This document shows positions 35,660 to 48,920 of a stretch of 64,000 nt of DNA, piece after piece; positions within the stretch are counted from its first letter, which is position 1; each line of letters starts with the position of its first letter. This DNA is from Lagopus muta (lineage: Eukaryota > Chordata > Aves > Galliformes > Phasianidae). The position numbers and the translations under genes were made by a program. Under the pieces are notes generated by a model. It saw only the letters and a list, made by a program, of their open reading frames with translations, was not told where the DNA came from and ran no database searches. The DNA lies in NCBI RefSeq assembly GCF_023343835.1, contig NC_064435.1, positions 85,195,788 to 85,259,787 of the forward strand, given 5' to 3'.

Positions 35660-35915
35660 TTGGTAGGCTCATGTCTCCGGCCGTGTGGCAGTCATTACAG
35701 AAAATAGCTAGCCGGGGGACCGCCTGCCTGTGCAGCGTGTCCCGGGTTGAGCACCTTCAGCCGGCTGGAGCGGGGGAGCGGGAGGGGAAGGCGGGAGCAG
35801 AAAGCCGCCGGCAGTGGCGGGGTGCGGCCGCCAGGGGGCGCGGTGCTGCCGCTGCGCCACTACCTGAGGCACTCCCGAGCCCGGCGCTGAGGGGCAGAAC
35901 GAGGCTGTGGTGGTG
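35660..35915. promoter_or_regulatory. CpG island with CTCF-like motif
   Basis: A sharp CpG-rich block (GTGCGGCCGCCAGGGGGCGC and neighbours) in AT-rich surroundings. It ends at an 18-base C run (35932-35949). On the minus strand CCTCAG|GTAGTG could be a first-exon donor. The position upstream of divergent STMND1 and the presumed ATXN1 fits a 5' non-coding promoter of ATXN1 or a lncRNA; this is inference. Confidence 0.6.
35828..35841 (+). promoter_or_regulatory. CTCF core motif
   Basis: CCGCCAGGGGGCGC matches the CTCF core (CCRSYAGRKGGCRS) at nearly every position. It sits inside the CpG island at 35.7-35.9 kb, so an insulator or loop anchor between the STMND1 side and the right-hand side is plausible. 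Occupancy cannot be read from sequence. Confidence 0.6.
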
Positions 35916-35931
35916 CTCCTCGCTTTTCACT

Positions 35932-35949
35932 CCCCCCCCCCCCCCCCCC
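35932..35949. repeat. C18 homopolymer
   Basis: Eighteen consecutive C at the edge of the CpG island. Length errors are likely in sequencing, and i-motif/G4 structure is possible. Confidence 0.9.
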
Positions 35950-36945
35950 ATCTTTCTGTCTTTCTTTTTTAACTTAAAAGCTCTCCGATGAGAAGGATGC
36001 CAGGACTCTCCGAGTAGCCCGTTCTGTGTAATTACATCTACTGTTGGAAAGGTTTTTCCCTGGGTAATTAACTAAACCCTCTTTACCACAAACCACGTTA
36101 ATGGTTCTACGTGAATAAAGTTGCAAAATCTTCATTTTATTCAAAAAGCCACCCAAAACCCCTTTTGTTTCTTGGGAACATACCTCTCCTTCCTTCTTTC
36201 TGACTAAACAAGCAATTGTTTTAACCTTCCCTTTTTATTATTGTTTTCTAAACCCTTTCAGCTTCTCTGCCCCTTTTTGTATTCCTTCTGATTCATCTAC
36301 ATGTTTCGCAGTTTGCCTCACCGCAGTGGATACGAGTACCACACAGTTGCCACCATGGCACGTAGTGATTATATCTCCTCTGAATGCCTGCAGCACATGC
36401 TTATGAAATCATTGGGAGCTTTGCTACATTTATGATAGCTTAGTTCTTTCAGGCTGGCATCCTTACAGCAACATCTTAAATTGGAGGAAAAATAGCAGAG
36501 CTTTTATCCTTAGATGAAACCTGTTCCTCAGTCACCTTATTTCAAGTAACTATCCTGATAAAATTAAAGTGAGTCTATATCCCTCATGTGCTGTGAAGTG
36601 TTGCTTAGGGCTTGCACTGTGCAATTAGTCTCTAGTGTTAAGAAATAAAAAAATACACAAATCTAGATATGTGTATTTTTTTCCTTCTACACTGATTTAG
36701 TTTTCAAAAAGATTTCTCACAGCAAAGTTTACAATAGTGTGTACCGTTCACATGGCACTTGTATGTTTTGAATGGCAGAAAGCTCTGTTGCTCGGAGTCA
36801 GCACATTTCTTCTTGCCTGCCTTGCAGGTCTGCCTTGCCTTGCAGAGAGGCAGTGGGTAGGGTATTAATGGGGTTGTAATTGGAGTTCAGGATGGTCTGA
36901 CAAGGCATTGCTGCTATTTATAAAGACTTTATAAAGATATAAAGA

Positions 36946-37058
36946 CTGGATGTTGTGTTGAGGGACATGGTTTAGTGGGAGCTATTGGTAATAGGTGAAC
37001 GGTTGTACTGGATGATCTTTTAGGTCTTTTCCAACCTTGGTGATTCTATGATTCTATT
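36946..37058 (+). mobile_element. CR1 LINE 3' end (plus orientation)
   Basis: Contains GAGGGACATGGTTTAGTGGG, GGTCTTTTCCAACCTTGG and TGATTCTATGATTCTAT at the 3' end. It belongs to the same subfamily as the copy at 60.3 kb and forms the left arm of an inverted pair with the next copy. Confidence 0.9.
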
Positions 37059-37127
37059 TTTTATAGACTGAACAACTAGTCTGCAAATCTGTTGACATGC
37101 CAGGGCCTGGACGGGGAAGCCCACAGA

Positions 37128-37470
37128 TATAGAATCATAGAATCACCACGGCTGGAAAAGACCTCTAAGATCATCCAGTGCAGTCGTCCACCTATCACCA
37201 ATATTTCCCACTAAACCATGTCTCTCAGTACAACATCTAAATGTTCCTTCAACACCTCCAGGGATGGTGACTCCACCACCTCCCCAGGCAGCCCATTCCA
37301 ATGCCTGACCACTCTCTTGCAGAAGTAGCACTTCCTAACGTCTAACCTGAATTTCCCCTGGTACAACTTGAGACCATTCCCTCTAGTCCTGTTGCTTGCT
37401 GTGAATGATAATCCATCACTTCTCCTGCTTCTAGCTGCCCTTCAAGGCTCTCTCTGCGTGGGAAGGTGTG
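37128..37470 (-). mobile_element. CR1 LINE 3' fragment (minus orientation)
   Basis: Starts ATAGAATCATAGAATCACC and continues through CACTAAACCATGTCTCTC, CACCACCTCCCCAGGCAGCC and AATTTCCCCTGGTACAACTT, all antisense CR1. It lies tail to tail with the copy ending at 37058, about 70 bases away. Confidence 0.9.
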
Positions 37471-38755
37471 CCTCATTTGCTAGCTGCTCCCTTCAGCTCC
37501 GGCTGAACCTTGTGAGCCCTGGGAAGCTCTTATAGAAGTGCAGTCTGAAAGGACGTTGTCAACCAACTTCCTCTGAAACCAGAGAAAATAGAAGATAGGC
37601 AGCTAGTTGCAGCCCAACATACAGTTCCCAGATGTAGTTAAAAGCTTCATGGAACAATTGAAAATGGACTTTTATGAGCTGCCCTCACAGTGTGTAATTG
37701 GTATGTTTTCTTCTGAGTCGTATGGTTGTGTGAACATTGCAGCAGACATGGCACAAACTGACATGCACAATTGATCCTGCCTTGTCTCCACATGCACTTA
37801 AGAGATCACACAGGAACAAGCACTTATGTTGTAATTGTGCTATGGGTTTTATGCTGGCGTTTTAGGCTGCTTCTGCCACTTCTGTTGTCCCTGCTGTTCT
37901 GGTCTGTAGGATGGGACTGTAGAGTGAGATCTGTGAGCCTGAAATAAGTCTTACACAAGAGGGTGCAGGCAGCATCTCTGATTGTCTTTGACTGAAAAAC
38001 TGTAGAGTACCCTTCAGGCTGCTCTTCATGTTCACTACTTTTTCCTCTAAGCTAGATTTGATATATCTGTATGCATCTTAGTGTTTTGTTTAGCTTGTCC
38101 TCTTGCCACACATTAAGCCCTGTGTTGACATTTTTAGCATCCTAGTCGTTTCTGTAGTTATTTCTTTTTTCTGTTGGCATATTGGTATGCAGCCCACCGG
38201 GCACAACATTTAATCTTCAATTTTATGTGCAGCTTTTTTTTAGTTCTAGTTAAGCAACATATCTGCCTGTTACATTCTCACTGCGTAACATCTTTTACCT
38301 TGTGCTTCATTCTGAGTTTCAGTAACTTATTTAAGCAAATAACAATTGCTTCACCAGGGAAATGGCTTGTTATTACTTTTGTGTTTTGTAAAACTTGCGT
38401 AGAACTTGCTATATAAAGGTGCTGCTATAGATAAATAATGCTGCTCAGGGGAAGAATGGGAAAGAAGGGAGCCTACACAATTGCTGTAAATTTTTGTGTA
38501 TTTTCTGGTGGCTGTTATCTTTTTTCATACCCCACAGATTTTTCCTATGCTCTGGAGTCTTTTCATGACCACATCTGAGAGAGGTTGTGGGGAATCCAAG
38601 GGAAGCAAGATGGTGAAGGCAGAGAAGATGTTTCTTATCTTTGATAACTTTTCCATACTTTGTTGTACTCCTACAGACTCTTTCAACTTTCTGCTGTTCC
38701 CTCCCCGTTCATCTAAGTCACACACATTGGTCTGTCAGTTGGGGACCTCTTCCAG

Positions 38756-38935
38756 GGCCTGAAGTGACAGGACAAGAGGCAAAAGTGAGGGAGGATAGAT
38801 TTAGACTGGATATAAGGAATACATTTTTCATAGTGAGGTTGTGAGACGCTGGAACTGGTTGTCTAGAGAAGCTGTGGATGCCCCATCATTGGAAGTGTTC
38901 AAAGTCAGGTTGGATGCTGAGCCTTGGCAAACCTG
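38756..38935 (+). mobile_element. CR1 LINE fragment
   Basis: GACAAGAGGCAAAAGTGAGG, TTTAGACTGGATATAAGGAA and GCTGTGGATGCCCCATCATT are CR1 sense-strand sequence. The copy ends before the 3' terminal repeats, so it is truncated at both ends. Confidence 0.85.
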
Positions 38936-39972
38936 ACAGTTAACGTCGCATTATCAGTGGTTAATGTGATACAAGCAGCCCTGCTAAGCACAGATTATGA
39001 GTGTGAAAGTTACACAAAGACTAGATCATCTGCACAGAAGAGCTGTAGATGAGCAGAGAGCAGTCTCAAATATCAAACTAGCATCCTAGCCACTCTTCTC
39101 TCTTTAATTTCATCAGTAATGTTTTTATAATAGGTGTGAGCAGCCCATGAATGTTTTCATTTTAAAAACCAGAATTTTTTGAATTCTCTGAGAAGGACCT
39201 CATTGCTATCACACTAAATATTTTTTAAACTGCTTTTGTGAGCTTTAAGTACCTTATTCTGATATGACATCATGAATTTGTTAGAACTCTGAATGATTTC
39301 TTAGTGTATAACTCCGAATGCATTAGCATGAACTTGTATTTTCCAGTTAGAAATGGTTTTGCTTTTGAACCTTGTCTGTTCTCCATTTCTGAAGTGACAG
39401 CAGGTGCTCTAATTGCTCACTGTGTACTTAGCCCTGTTGCACTCTGACTTGCGATGTGTGAGTACCTACAGATATGTCAAGCTGCTCATCTTTCAACAGC
39501 CTTAGTTAGATGGTCTCTTGGTGTTCTGCCCCTAAAGATGAACCCTGAGATAATCTCATCATCTATTAAATTTGTGTTTCGGTTTTAATTTTGATAAGCT
39601 GCAGTTCTCTGGGCGGTGCTGTTGAATATACTGAACTTTATAGAGTGTGAGATTACCTATTGATGACACATCAAAGTAAAAGAATAGTAATAATTGTCCC
39701 TCCTGACACGTTCCTATTTTTCTCCTTTTGCAGGGTTTTTGTAGACAAATGTTACATGTTTGTTACAACTTAGTTGTCCCAACAGAAGCTTTAAATACCT
39801 TCTGGAATGGCTTTGCTATGTCTCAGCTTTTTTTTTTAATAATGTTATCACTATATGGGAACACGGATATCATGAAGGGCAACAACAGCCAGTAGTTAGT
39901 TCTGAGCATTTGCAAAGAAAATTTCAAATTTCCTTCTAAGACTCCGACTTCCCAATTTCTGTTAGCTCTGCA

Positions 39973-40012
39973 AAACATTAAAAAACAAACCAAAGCAAAC
40001 AAACAAACAACA
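39973..40012. repeat. A-rich (AAAC)n-like repeat
   Basis: Imperfect AAAC and AAAACAAAC units over about 40 bases. Confidence 0.7.
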
Positions 40013-40147
40013 GAAGAACTTGTTCCAAGTAATGAAAATCTGTCATCTACATTGGACCGGAGACTTTGAACAAGTACTAAGCCAAGTAATTACAGAAAAT
40101 ATGGAGATGAAGTTTATCTCACTTGAACTCCGAAACGAGATTGGAGG

Positions 40148-40672
40148 ATTACACAAATGCTAAGCTGGAAGGAACTTTTCAATCTTGTAGTCCAATCCAC
40201 GCACAAAGCAGGGCCAGCTCCAACAGGTTGCCCAGGACCGTGTCCAGTTCATTCTGTGTATCTCTAGGGATGAAGACTCCACTACTTCTCTCAGCCACCT
40301 GTCCCAGATTTTAACTACCCTCAGTATATACACACACACATATATATATAATTTTTATATATGATATATGTTATATATATAGTTTATATTGGTAATATAT
40401 TATATAAAGATATATCTCTCTATATATATTTTAAAGAAAGGTATTTTCTTGTTTTCCAGTGCAACCTTCTATATTTCAGTTTGTGCCTATTGCCCTGTCC
40501 ATTGGCACAGCTGAGAGGAGCCTGGCTCCCTCTTCATTCTTTCAGATCATGTGTTTATAAATATTGATAAGGTAGCACCTGGGCCATCTCTTTTCCAGGC
40601 TGGACATTCATGGGGCATCCATAACCTCTCTGGGCAGCTGTTCCAGCACCTCCCCTCTCTCCTAGTAAGGAA
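40148..40672 (-). mobile_element. Old CR1 LINE fragment split by an AT repeat
   Basis: Diverged antisense CR1 blocks (CCAACAGGTTGCCCAGGAC, CTCTAGGGATGAAGACTCC, GGAGCCTGGCTCCCTCTTC, CCATAACCTCTCTGGGCAGC) lie on both sides of an AT-rich simple repeat at 40327-40435. The last block repeats a CR1 segment already passed, so two copies or a rearrangement are possible. Confidence 0.7.
40327..40435. repeat. AT-rich compound simple repeat
   Basis: TATA, CACA and TATATCTCTC units are mixed over about 110 bases inside an old CR1 fragment. Confidence 0.85.
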
Positions 40673-43600
40673 CTGAAGGGCAGTGCTGCTTAGTAAGTGA
40701 GATAGTGGAAGACGTGTATCGAAGACAAATGGTTTGACTGTGTTTATTTCTGCAATTCATTGCCAATTTTGAGATAAAGCTGCTGGGATTGCTGTGATGA
40801 TAAATGATTTTACTACAGGTGTATGCATTCAGCTTATGATTCTTGCACATGCATATGGACAGTGTATTAAATATATTGTGTTTTGATTTTGATTTTTTCT
40901 TTTTAAAAGAGCAGTGTCTAATAAGAAGATGTAATTAGTTTGCTTCTACTGAAAGCAGTCAGGTTTCCAATGTATTGCTCGTTGTTTTGTTTTTTTTTCC
41001 CTTTTTTTTTTTCCCCTCAATAATTATTACAATGTTTCCTGGCATTCATCAACACTTCTCAATTACTAGGAAGAATGTGATTAGTCATTCACTTCCTTAT
41101 GCTTCCTACCAGACATACAGAGATCATTGCAGGCAAGTTGAAATAAGCCTTTTCAAATTTTCAAAATGTGCTGCAACTAGTGGAAATTTGGGGGAAGCAC
41201 CAGTTCAAACAGTCTATCAACAGATTGCAGTACAAAAGGCAACTTAGTGTCTGACTGTAGCTGAGAATCTGATGACTAAGAGTGGATGAGTTATCTGTGA
41301 GGAAGGATTTCTGTCACTGAAGTAAATAAAAATCTGTTGAAGTGGCTCACGGAGTTCGAGTCCAGCCTGAATACATCTGAAAGCAACTTGAGAAAGCAGA
41401 GCTCAAGTGTCAAAAGCCCCAAATTCTGAGTCAGACCTCGAGAGCTGACTGTCCTGTGTTTGCACTGGGATTTATTTGAGTTTGCTATATTCAATCAGAA
41501 TTCATATACAGAAAAGTTCATTCGGTCCAAAAAGAGTTGGTAAGCCAAATAGATAAGTGCAAAATGCAGAGATGAGAATTTTCCTCTTTATCCTGCAGAT
41601 GCGGAACATCTGTATGTCTTGCATGAACCGAACTCGTGTTACGCTTTCAGAAATAGTTGAGGTCTAATTCCCCTGCACTGTACCCATTTGCTCAGTTGTT
41701 AAAATGAGAGCTTAGCCCTTCACTGCAGCCTGTAGGGAAGAAAACGCCTTCTCAAACAATTCATCAGCAAAAGCTTGAATCCACACTGCTTTACAGACTT
41801 GTGTCATCCCTGCAATGAAAGCATCGCCAGCAGTCAAAGAGCAGCAGCCAAGTGTGTTGAACGTGCTGCCCCATGAGGAGGGCAGGAGCATTCTGGGCAA
41901 GAAATTTGTGGAAGTGCGTGGCTTGATTTCTTCTGAAAGAATGAGGTGATCCTTTTGTGTCCACATAGGAAAGTAATGGTTTTCTCTTCTTCCTCTGCAG
42001 TCTCCTTTTCTAGAAACAAGTTCTAAATAGCATAGTGCAGTATCATAATGGACATTCAAGATCCACATCTGTTGCTATAGGATATAACCACTTGTTTATT
42101 AAAAAAAAAAAAAGCAAGCCTTACATAATCATTTAATCATTATTATTATTACTGAAAGTTTGGACACCCATTTTAATATGGTAATCAACTACCACGTTTC
42201 ACCCTATGATATAGGAAATGTGTGCTAAAACGCACGTACATCTGGCTCAACAAAGGCTTCCAAGTGAAATAAGTCATAGGATTTCTTTTAAGTTGGATGT
42301 GAACTCTTTTCTCCCTCTCCCTTCCCTCTATTCTAATATTCTGGAAACCTGATTGCTGGTTTGGAACATCAATAAAGTGAAGTCTCTTCACCACTTCTAT
42401 TTTTTATGCTTTGTTTTGAGCTGCTGCTACTTAAATAAAGGAGTATTTTTTTCTGAATGCTTCCTGAAGACCCATTTTCTCCCAGCTGAATATGAGTTGA
42501 CATTAACTTGCTGACCAGCAATAGCGTTTCTGTTTGTTTGTTTGACTAGCTCCTCCTTACTAGTGTTTGATTATATGATGTCATTAGGTGCTGGAGGTAA
42601 AACCTGCCATTGTAGTGGAAGTGGAAACAACCAGAGGAGAAAGTGTCTGTCCTCACCTGGTAACTGACTGACTAGGGAGGTACTTGAGCCTGCTTCAGGC
42701 TATGAGGCTTCGACTCAGCTTGTTGAAGGCATTTGGCCAACGACAGCCTCACACCTGCACTGTGAAGGATGGCTGTGGAGACTCGGCGCAGCAGCAGCGG
42801 GACATGTAGGTTCCTTGTTTAGTCCTCTTGTAGATGAAGCATGTTATTTTTCTTAGCCTGCTTCCTTTAGAGTTCAGTCTTCTGCCTTTTTATTCCTGAC
42901 AATAAAGGAAGTTAAGTGTTTTACATACTGCAAGAGTCCTAGAAGTAGATCCAAGTGAATTTCCATATGGGGGAGTTCTGAAGAAGTGGGTCCTGTGGGC
43001 CATGAGGAGGGAAGGTAATGCTGTGTTGGCCACGATTCCAGTCCGTGGAGGAATGGCTGTTGCTGGAGGGCTGCCTATCGGACACAGTGAACTTATAATC
43101 TGTTTGTAGTGGCAAAAGTAAAATAAGCTGTGGCAAATTCCATGTTTGGCTTATTGCAGTACCTCAGTCTGAGATGATTATAGAGTTTGGAAAGGACAGG
43201 GATGAAAACCTGTCACGGAAAACCTAATTCAAAAGAAAGCAGAGAGCAGTTCAGCACCTTTTCTTCTCTCTGGTGCTTCAGCTGCTGAAAGCACCGCGCC
43301 CTTATTCACCCAGTGCTGTGAGGAAGGTCCTATCACAGCAACCTCTTTAAAGAGTTATTGGTTACAGTTCTGTGTTAGGTTCAATTGGGGGGTAATAAAC
43401 ACTACTGAAATAATCCCGCATTACTTATTTTCAGATCACTCTGGTATTGATGCATTCCCTTGCATGTTCTCTGCTCGTGACCTATTTTTGATGAGTTTCA
43501 CATCTGCTTTCGCAGCTCTTTGACAACCAGAAAACAGAGCTGTTTACTGAGTTCACAGCTGCTGCTAATATTGATGCAACTAGCCAGAAATGACTGTTTT

Positions 43601-45491
43601 CTTGGTTAGCTCATCCTGTTGAATGAACCTCTCGGCAGGGTTTGTTGCAAGTTTGTTTCAATTGGAACGCTCTCAAAAGTCCCCACATCTGTGAAATTCT
43701 TGTACTTCAGCCTTCCTAGAAACCCAGAAACGTATACACCCCTGCTAATTCCAGTAATTTTCTTATATTTCCCATGGCTTGGCTGCACTGGCTTTTCACA
43801 GATAGGGAAAGCATGACAGCTTGTTATAAATGGGACAAAATTCCTCTTGTCGTTAGTGAATACTAATGCTACTGACAGCTTCACACTTAACACGGTCTTT
43901 AAGGATACGAGACTCCTGATCTAGCTTAAGGACACTGCTTAATGTTTTATATTAACGTGTTTTTTTTTATGGTACCAAAGGATATAACCAATGTACCTTA
44001 GTTTTCATACCGTCTTTGTATGAAGATAAGAGTTAAACTGTTGGGAATGTAAATTAGTGTTTCAGTGATGTGTTTCCTTGCCTCACCTTTGGTGTACTCG
44101 GTGACTGGTTTGTTCACAGTGCGTGATTTCTCAGTGAGGCTGCATTCTTAAAGGCTGAATGCCTGGCTGTGCTGAGCGATTGGAGTGTTTATGGACACTT
44201 TGATGCTCTTACACTTACTCCTCTATGGATTAGTTACTTGTAAAACACTTGTTCCTACAAATCAAAGAGGTTTTCAGACCTCTGGGGTTTAGGTGGAAGA
44301 AGTTGCAGCTGTGTGAAGTCCGAACACAGCTTTTTGTTTTGCCTTTAGGCATTGATTAATAGCCTAGTACTGCAGGGTGTCTGTGCACGCTGCTGGAAGC
44401 TGAGAGAGATTCCAGGCTTCACGAAGCTTGAGCACGTTGCTTCAGGTCCAGCTCTGAGGGCTTGTGTCTGGGGGCCATCCTTCCTGTAGTTGTGATACTG
44501 TTTGGCGGTGTGAGTGATAATTGCACATGCTTTTTATAGTTGTAATTCTCAAACCTTTCCTTGGATCTCAAAAAGCATTTCAGCTTTCCTGTGTCCTTAT
44601 GGGATAATTGTTGCGGGCTACACATAACCTGAATTACAGATGTGGAAACAAAGGCATGAAGAGTATAAAAGATACACTGGAGTCATTCCAGTGTGAAAGA
44701 CACAAAATTAGGTGAGAAGCTTTTTGATTCCTACCTGTGTTGTACTCTTTCAGCACGTTTCATGTTTCATTCAGCTTGGGAGCTTCTAGTGTCACAGTAC
44801 TTCACAGGTAGCTTTCATTTCTTAATGGCTTTGAACCGTTTGTTTTTAAGTTCACTTCCAGCTATTGATGAAGCTTATCTTGAATTTCCTTTAGTCCACA
44901 TTAAAGCTTGGTGGTGTTGACTGCTGAAGTACTCTGTGATCTGTCTCTGCTTATTCTTACGATGGAAAATGTGCTGGCCTTTGCTTTCATTTTGCCAACT
45001 ACAACCAAAAGGAGACACTAGAACACTTGTTTGAGCTGTTCTTAGGTAGACTAAAACATTTAATTGCAAAAATGATTTTCAGTTTGCATTGTTTCACTCT
45101 AGAAGAGAAGTGTTGTGTAGTAACTTAAAAGCGTTCATTGTGACAAATAACTGCATTTATAATACCATGCATATTTGTACCACGACAGCAAGGGAAGACA
45201 CAGACAAGGTGAGTCCCCACCATAGGAAGTTCTGTTCCAAAAAAACTGTAATCTTACCAGAATGCCTCTTAAACAAATTTTGATACCTAAAAGTTCCATA
45301 TCTAAGTTTCTTTCTGTGCTGTGGAGAACAGCAAGTCTATCTAGAATTCTTTGTATTCCACCTGTCTCAAATACTTGTCTTAGAAAATGAAGTCTTGTTC
45401 TTATGGGATCTCTGTTTCATTGGTTCATTGTAAGAGGATCCCAGCTGAATAGCTGATGTTAAGCTTAGAAGTTTTAGTTGTCTGTCCAAGT

Positions 45492-45521
45492 AATCTGTCC
45501 AACACGAATCTGTCCAACACA
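45492..45521. repeat. 15-bp tandem duplication
   Basis: Two adjacent copies of AATCTGTCCAACAC with one extra base each. A partial third copy (GTCTGTCCAAG) lies just before. Confidence 0.8.
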
Positions 45522-46109
45522 AATCCCACCTGAGTTTGAGGCAAAACATAAACATGGTAGAAGAAATATGTTGTGAGTGGGTGGTGTGGAGCTGAAAGTG
45601 GGCAGAAGTATCTTATGTTGTGGTTATGCAAGTCTCAGAATTCTTGTCTTATTGTGAAGTATGAAGAACAAAAAATTAATCCAGTCAAGATAGCTGTTTG
45701 TGGACCTTCTCTGTGGCAAGAGTCTTTGCCAACACATCACTGGTTCAGCATCTGCAAGGATCAACTGAGCTTTCTGCGTTGAGTCATCCTGCATCAAAAC
45801 ACAGCTTTGAGGCTGTAGGGATGGCAGATTTTCATCATGGCAGCTCTACTCAACTGACTCCTAGCCACACAGATGTTAGCAGCATTTCATATAGATAGGA
45901 GAGTGTTTTTAATGGTTTCGTAGGGCCTTGCTGTTGTATCATTTCCCACCTGCATACGGCAGTGTATTAACTGGTAAGCTGACACCTGAGGACTTGACCT
46001 GTATGCATTAATTAAGTCCCTACGTGTTTGTTGGAGGTGTCCATGGAACAGTGCAGGAAGAGCAAATGCTATGATACAGCAATCATCTCCTTCCATGGAG
46101 AAATTCTGT

Positions 46110-46195
46110 CACACAATGGCAGAGACTGGAAGGGACCACTAGAAATGGCCCAGTCCGGCCCTACTGCTCAGTGTTGCCCTGAGCAGATTGCCAAA
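46110..46195 (-). mobile_element. Short diverged CR1 fragment
   Basis: CACACAATGGCAGAGACTGG followed by AAGGGACC and GGCCCAGTCCGGCCCTACTG resembles the antisense 3' end of an older CR1 subfamily. Only about 85 bases can be recognised. Confidence 0.55.
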
Positions 46196-48920
46196 CATTT
46201 AAAATGAGTTCCAGCAAAACTTGGAGGAAGGAAGCAAAGCACTAGCTTGCAGTAAGGCTGGGAATTTAGTGGCAAAAATGCTGAATTTCTATGGCACAGT
46301 ACAAATCAGCAGATTCTACAGATTGGAACAGGGGAATCCTTCCATCCCCAACTGAGATAAATGAGGTAGTTCACACCTTTCAAAACTGCAATTTAAGGCA
46401 GCCTGAAAAGTGATGGAGAGAGCACTCTGTCAGCATATGCTCAGTGCATGTTCTCAATTTGATCTGTACATGTGAGAACAAGACAATTGTCTTATTTTTC
46501 AGATGCATGCCGGATTTCTCCAGTACAGTTCTGTGGCAATGGGTGAATTCCGCAGAAAAGCTTGACAGCCGCAGAACATAAAGTCTGGAACATGGATAAA
46601 CTGGTTAGGATAAAATAGAAACCAGCAAAAACCTCTGCCAAAATCTGAAGTGAAATGAATAGAGGTTCAAAACAAGTTCATTCAGTACGCCTGGCTCCTT
46701 GTTTCCATCATTTAGGAATAATTACATTTTTGTCACTAACATTGTTTTTAAATGTCAATAGAAACCAGACAACTAGATTTGTAAACCCTGCCCTGTCATA
46801 TTGAATGTATTAGGTTTTCCAATAGCAGTCTCTTTTAAGTAAGGGTGAAGAAGCATTAGAAGCTCGCTAACTCACAAGTGTGAGGAAGCTATTGAAATAG
46901 CTTGTTAGGCTCTATGACAAGCAAGCTGAAATATAATAGGCCAGTGCTGTGTGAAGGAGCTAGCAAGTTGTGGTTAAGGGAGGACAGTGCCCGAGAGTTT
47001 GGAGGCCGGATGATTTGTGCAAAGGGGATGTTGGAAGGTTCACTGCAAACCAAACAAACGGGGCTACCCACAGGGACAGAGTTAAACTGAGACCAAAATG
47101 CTTCCTTTTCTTAGCTTCTAAACATTAGTTTAGAGTTTGTCTATCCGAAAATGGTCTTTTCACGTAGTATTTCTTTCTTTCTGTACCAATGGCCGAGGAG
47201 ATGTTTTCTGTTACCTAATTCACTTACATTTGTTCCGAACCAAATTTTCCTTGTCCTTTTAAATGGTGAGACTGCGGTCTTTCTGCTAATCCAGAACAGC
47301 ATGTGATTCTTTTCTTGCAATCTTAGATATGATCTGTTAACTCTGTCCAACTCTACTGTTTCTGTTCTTGTCCTGCTTTGATACTCTGCTTAAATAGGCT
47401 TCCTTCTTTGCACCTATCATTTACTTTGTCAGAAGATTCTGATGTCTTCTACTAGAGCAGCTTTGGGTACCTGGGAAATGGAAGCTAGCTTTTGGCAACA
47501 CAGATCCCTACTGACAAATGAGGCATTTTCCATATCCTTAGGTAAACCACTGTGGATGACTAACAACAGGACAGATACATTGATAAAGGTTTGCTCCTAG
47601 CATTTACAGCTTTGTAGGCAAATTTGAGGATGCAAGTTGTATTGCCAGATGCAGTGGGACTTCTGTGTCTCCTGAAGGCCTCCTTGAACTGTAGCTCAGA
47701 AGTGTGGAACTAGTCTTATTTATTCACACCAGCTGAGGACTGAGAGCTCCCCAGGAATTTTCCTTAAAATAAACCAAAAACCAACAATGCTGTCTTCAAT
47801 GGAGAGATGCGTTGTAAGGAAAATGTAAGTCTACAGGGACAGCTTGGACCTATATTAATTCCTGTATTCAGTTTCTGGCATTTAACAGTATATAATTCTT
47901 GGATGTGTCAAAATGCAACAGCTTAAGTTATCTACCATTTAAGACCTCAATATGTATGCTCAGGGCCTCTAGAACCATCATTAGCATATGTCATCTCACA
48001 AAATATTCTCTCAAGAAGTACATCAGGAAACTGTTAGATCTAAGGAGTTGTTATAGCTGTTGATGGCTAACTAGAGAATATTACATTATGCTAACTCAGT
48101 GTTTCCCAAAGGATAGGAATTTTTTATGCTTATTTCCTTTTTCACAGAGATGACAGATATGGGATATGTAAAGCAGTAGAGAATAGGGAAGCAGGAACGT
48201 TTTCAAAATCAGTAGTTTGAAATCCGAGTTTTCAAATACCTTCTTAAATTACATATTCTCTCTTTCTTTTACATAGCGTAGCTGGCTGCAAAGGAATCAT
48301 CTTTCCTCTTTACACTGTAGGTTACCAGTGTCCATTACTGAGCTTTCTGAGTCATCCCATGTCAACATAAAATTACTGCTACACCGTATCCACGTCACCA
48401 GGCCTTCACCAAAGAAAGGTTAGCCCAAACGCTCTCTGCGAGCACTGTGTCTCTGAGGCACTGCCAATTCTTCCTGTACTTCCATCATTCCTGAGCAATT
48501 CAGAAGGGCCCAACTCTTTCCAGTCCTACCAACACATTCCGAGCTGAGTCAGGGGGGTCACAGAGCCTTCATGTAACCCTGCTGATGTGCAGAAACATCA
48601 CCATCTATGAACAACACAGTCCACAGATCTTTATGCAAAAAAAAAAAACGAACACCAACACAGTAAGACATGAAAGCAGCTTTGTCACCAGCATGTATGG
48701 GAACCAATCTGATCTGCCTGCTTTATTGCACCACATAAAGTCTGCAGAATGAAGGGGATTTAGTTATCAAAAAACAACCACCAGAAGAACCTCAAAACAA
48801 ACAAAAATGTAAAAACTAAAATGGGATGTGCTTTGTTTGAAATTAAGGCAATATGATGTATGCTTGTTATACAAACCTATGTTCCTCTGAAGTCACATCT
48901 TGTAGAATGTAGGGAACCAC

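Noticed and set aside
41712..42068. Two overlapping minus-strand frames, one with a Cys-rich stretch, with AG sites inside.
   Set aside because: The Cys/His spacing does not fit a RING or other zinc finger, and no donor fits well. It is kept only as a possible chance frame.
43606..43893. Open frames on both strands.
   Set aside because: Neither strand has convincing splice sites or a known domain; simultaneous opening suggests composition rather than coding.
44660..44672. TATAAAAG resembling a TATA box.
   Set aside because: No gene, CpG island or exon follows within reach; expected by chance in AT-rich DNA.
47141..47350. Minus-strand segment ending at a perfect donor-like GTAAGT.
   Set aside because: Two frames are open, the acceptor is unclear, and neither product is recognisable.
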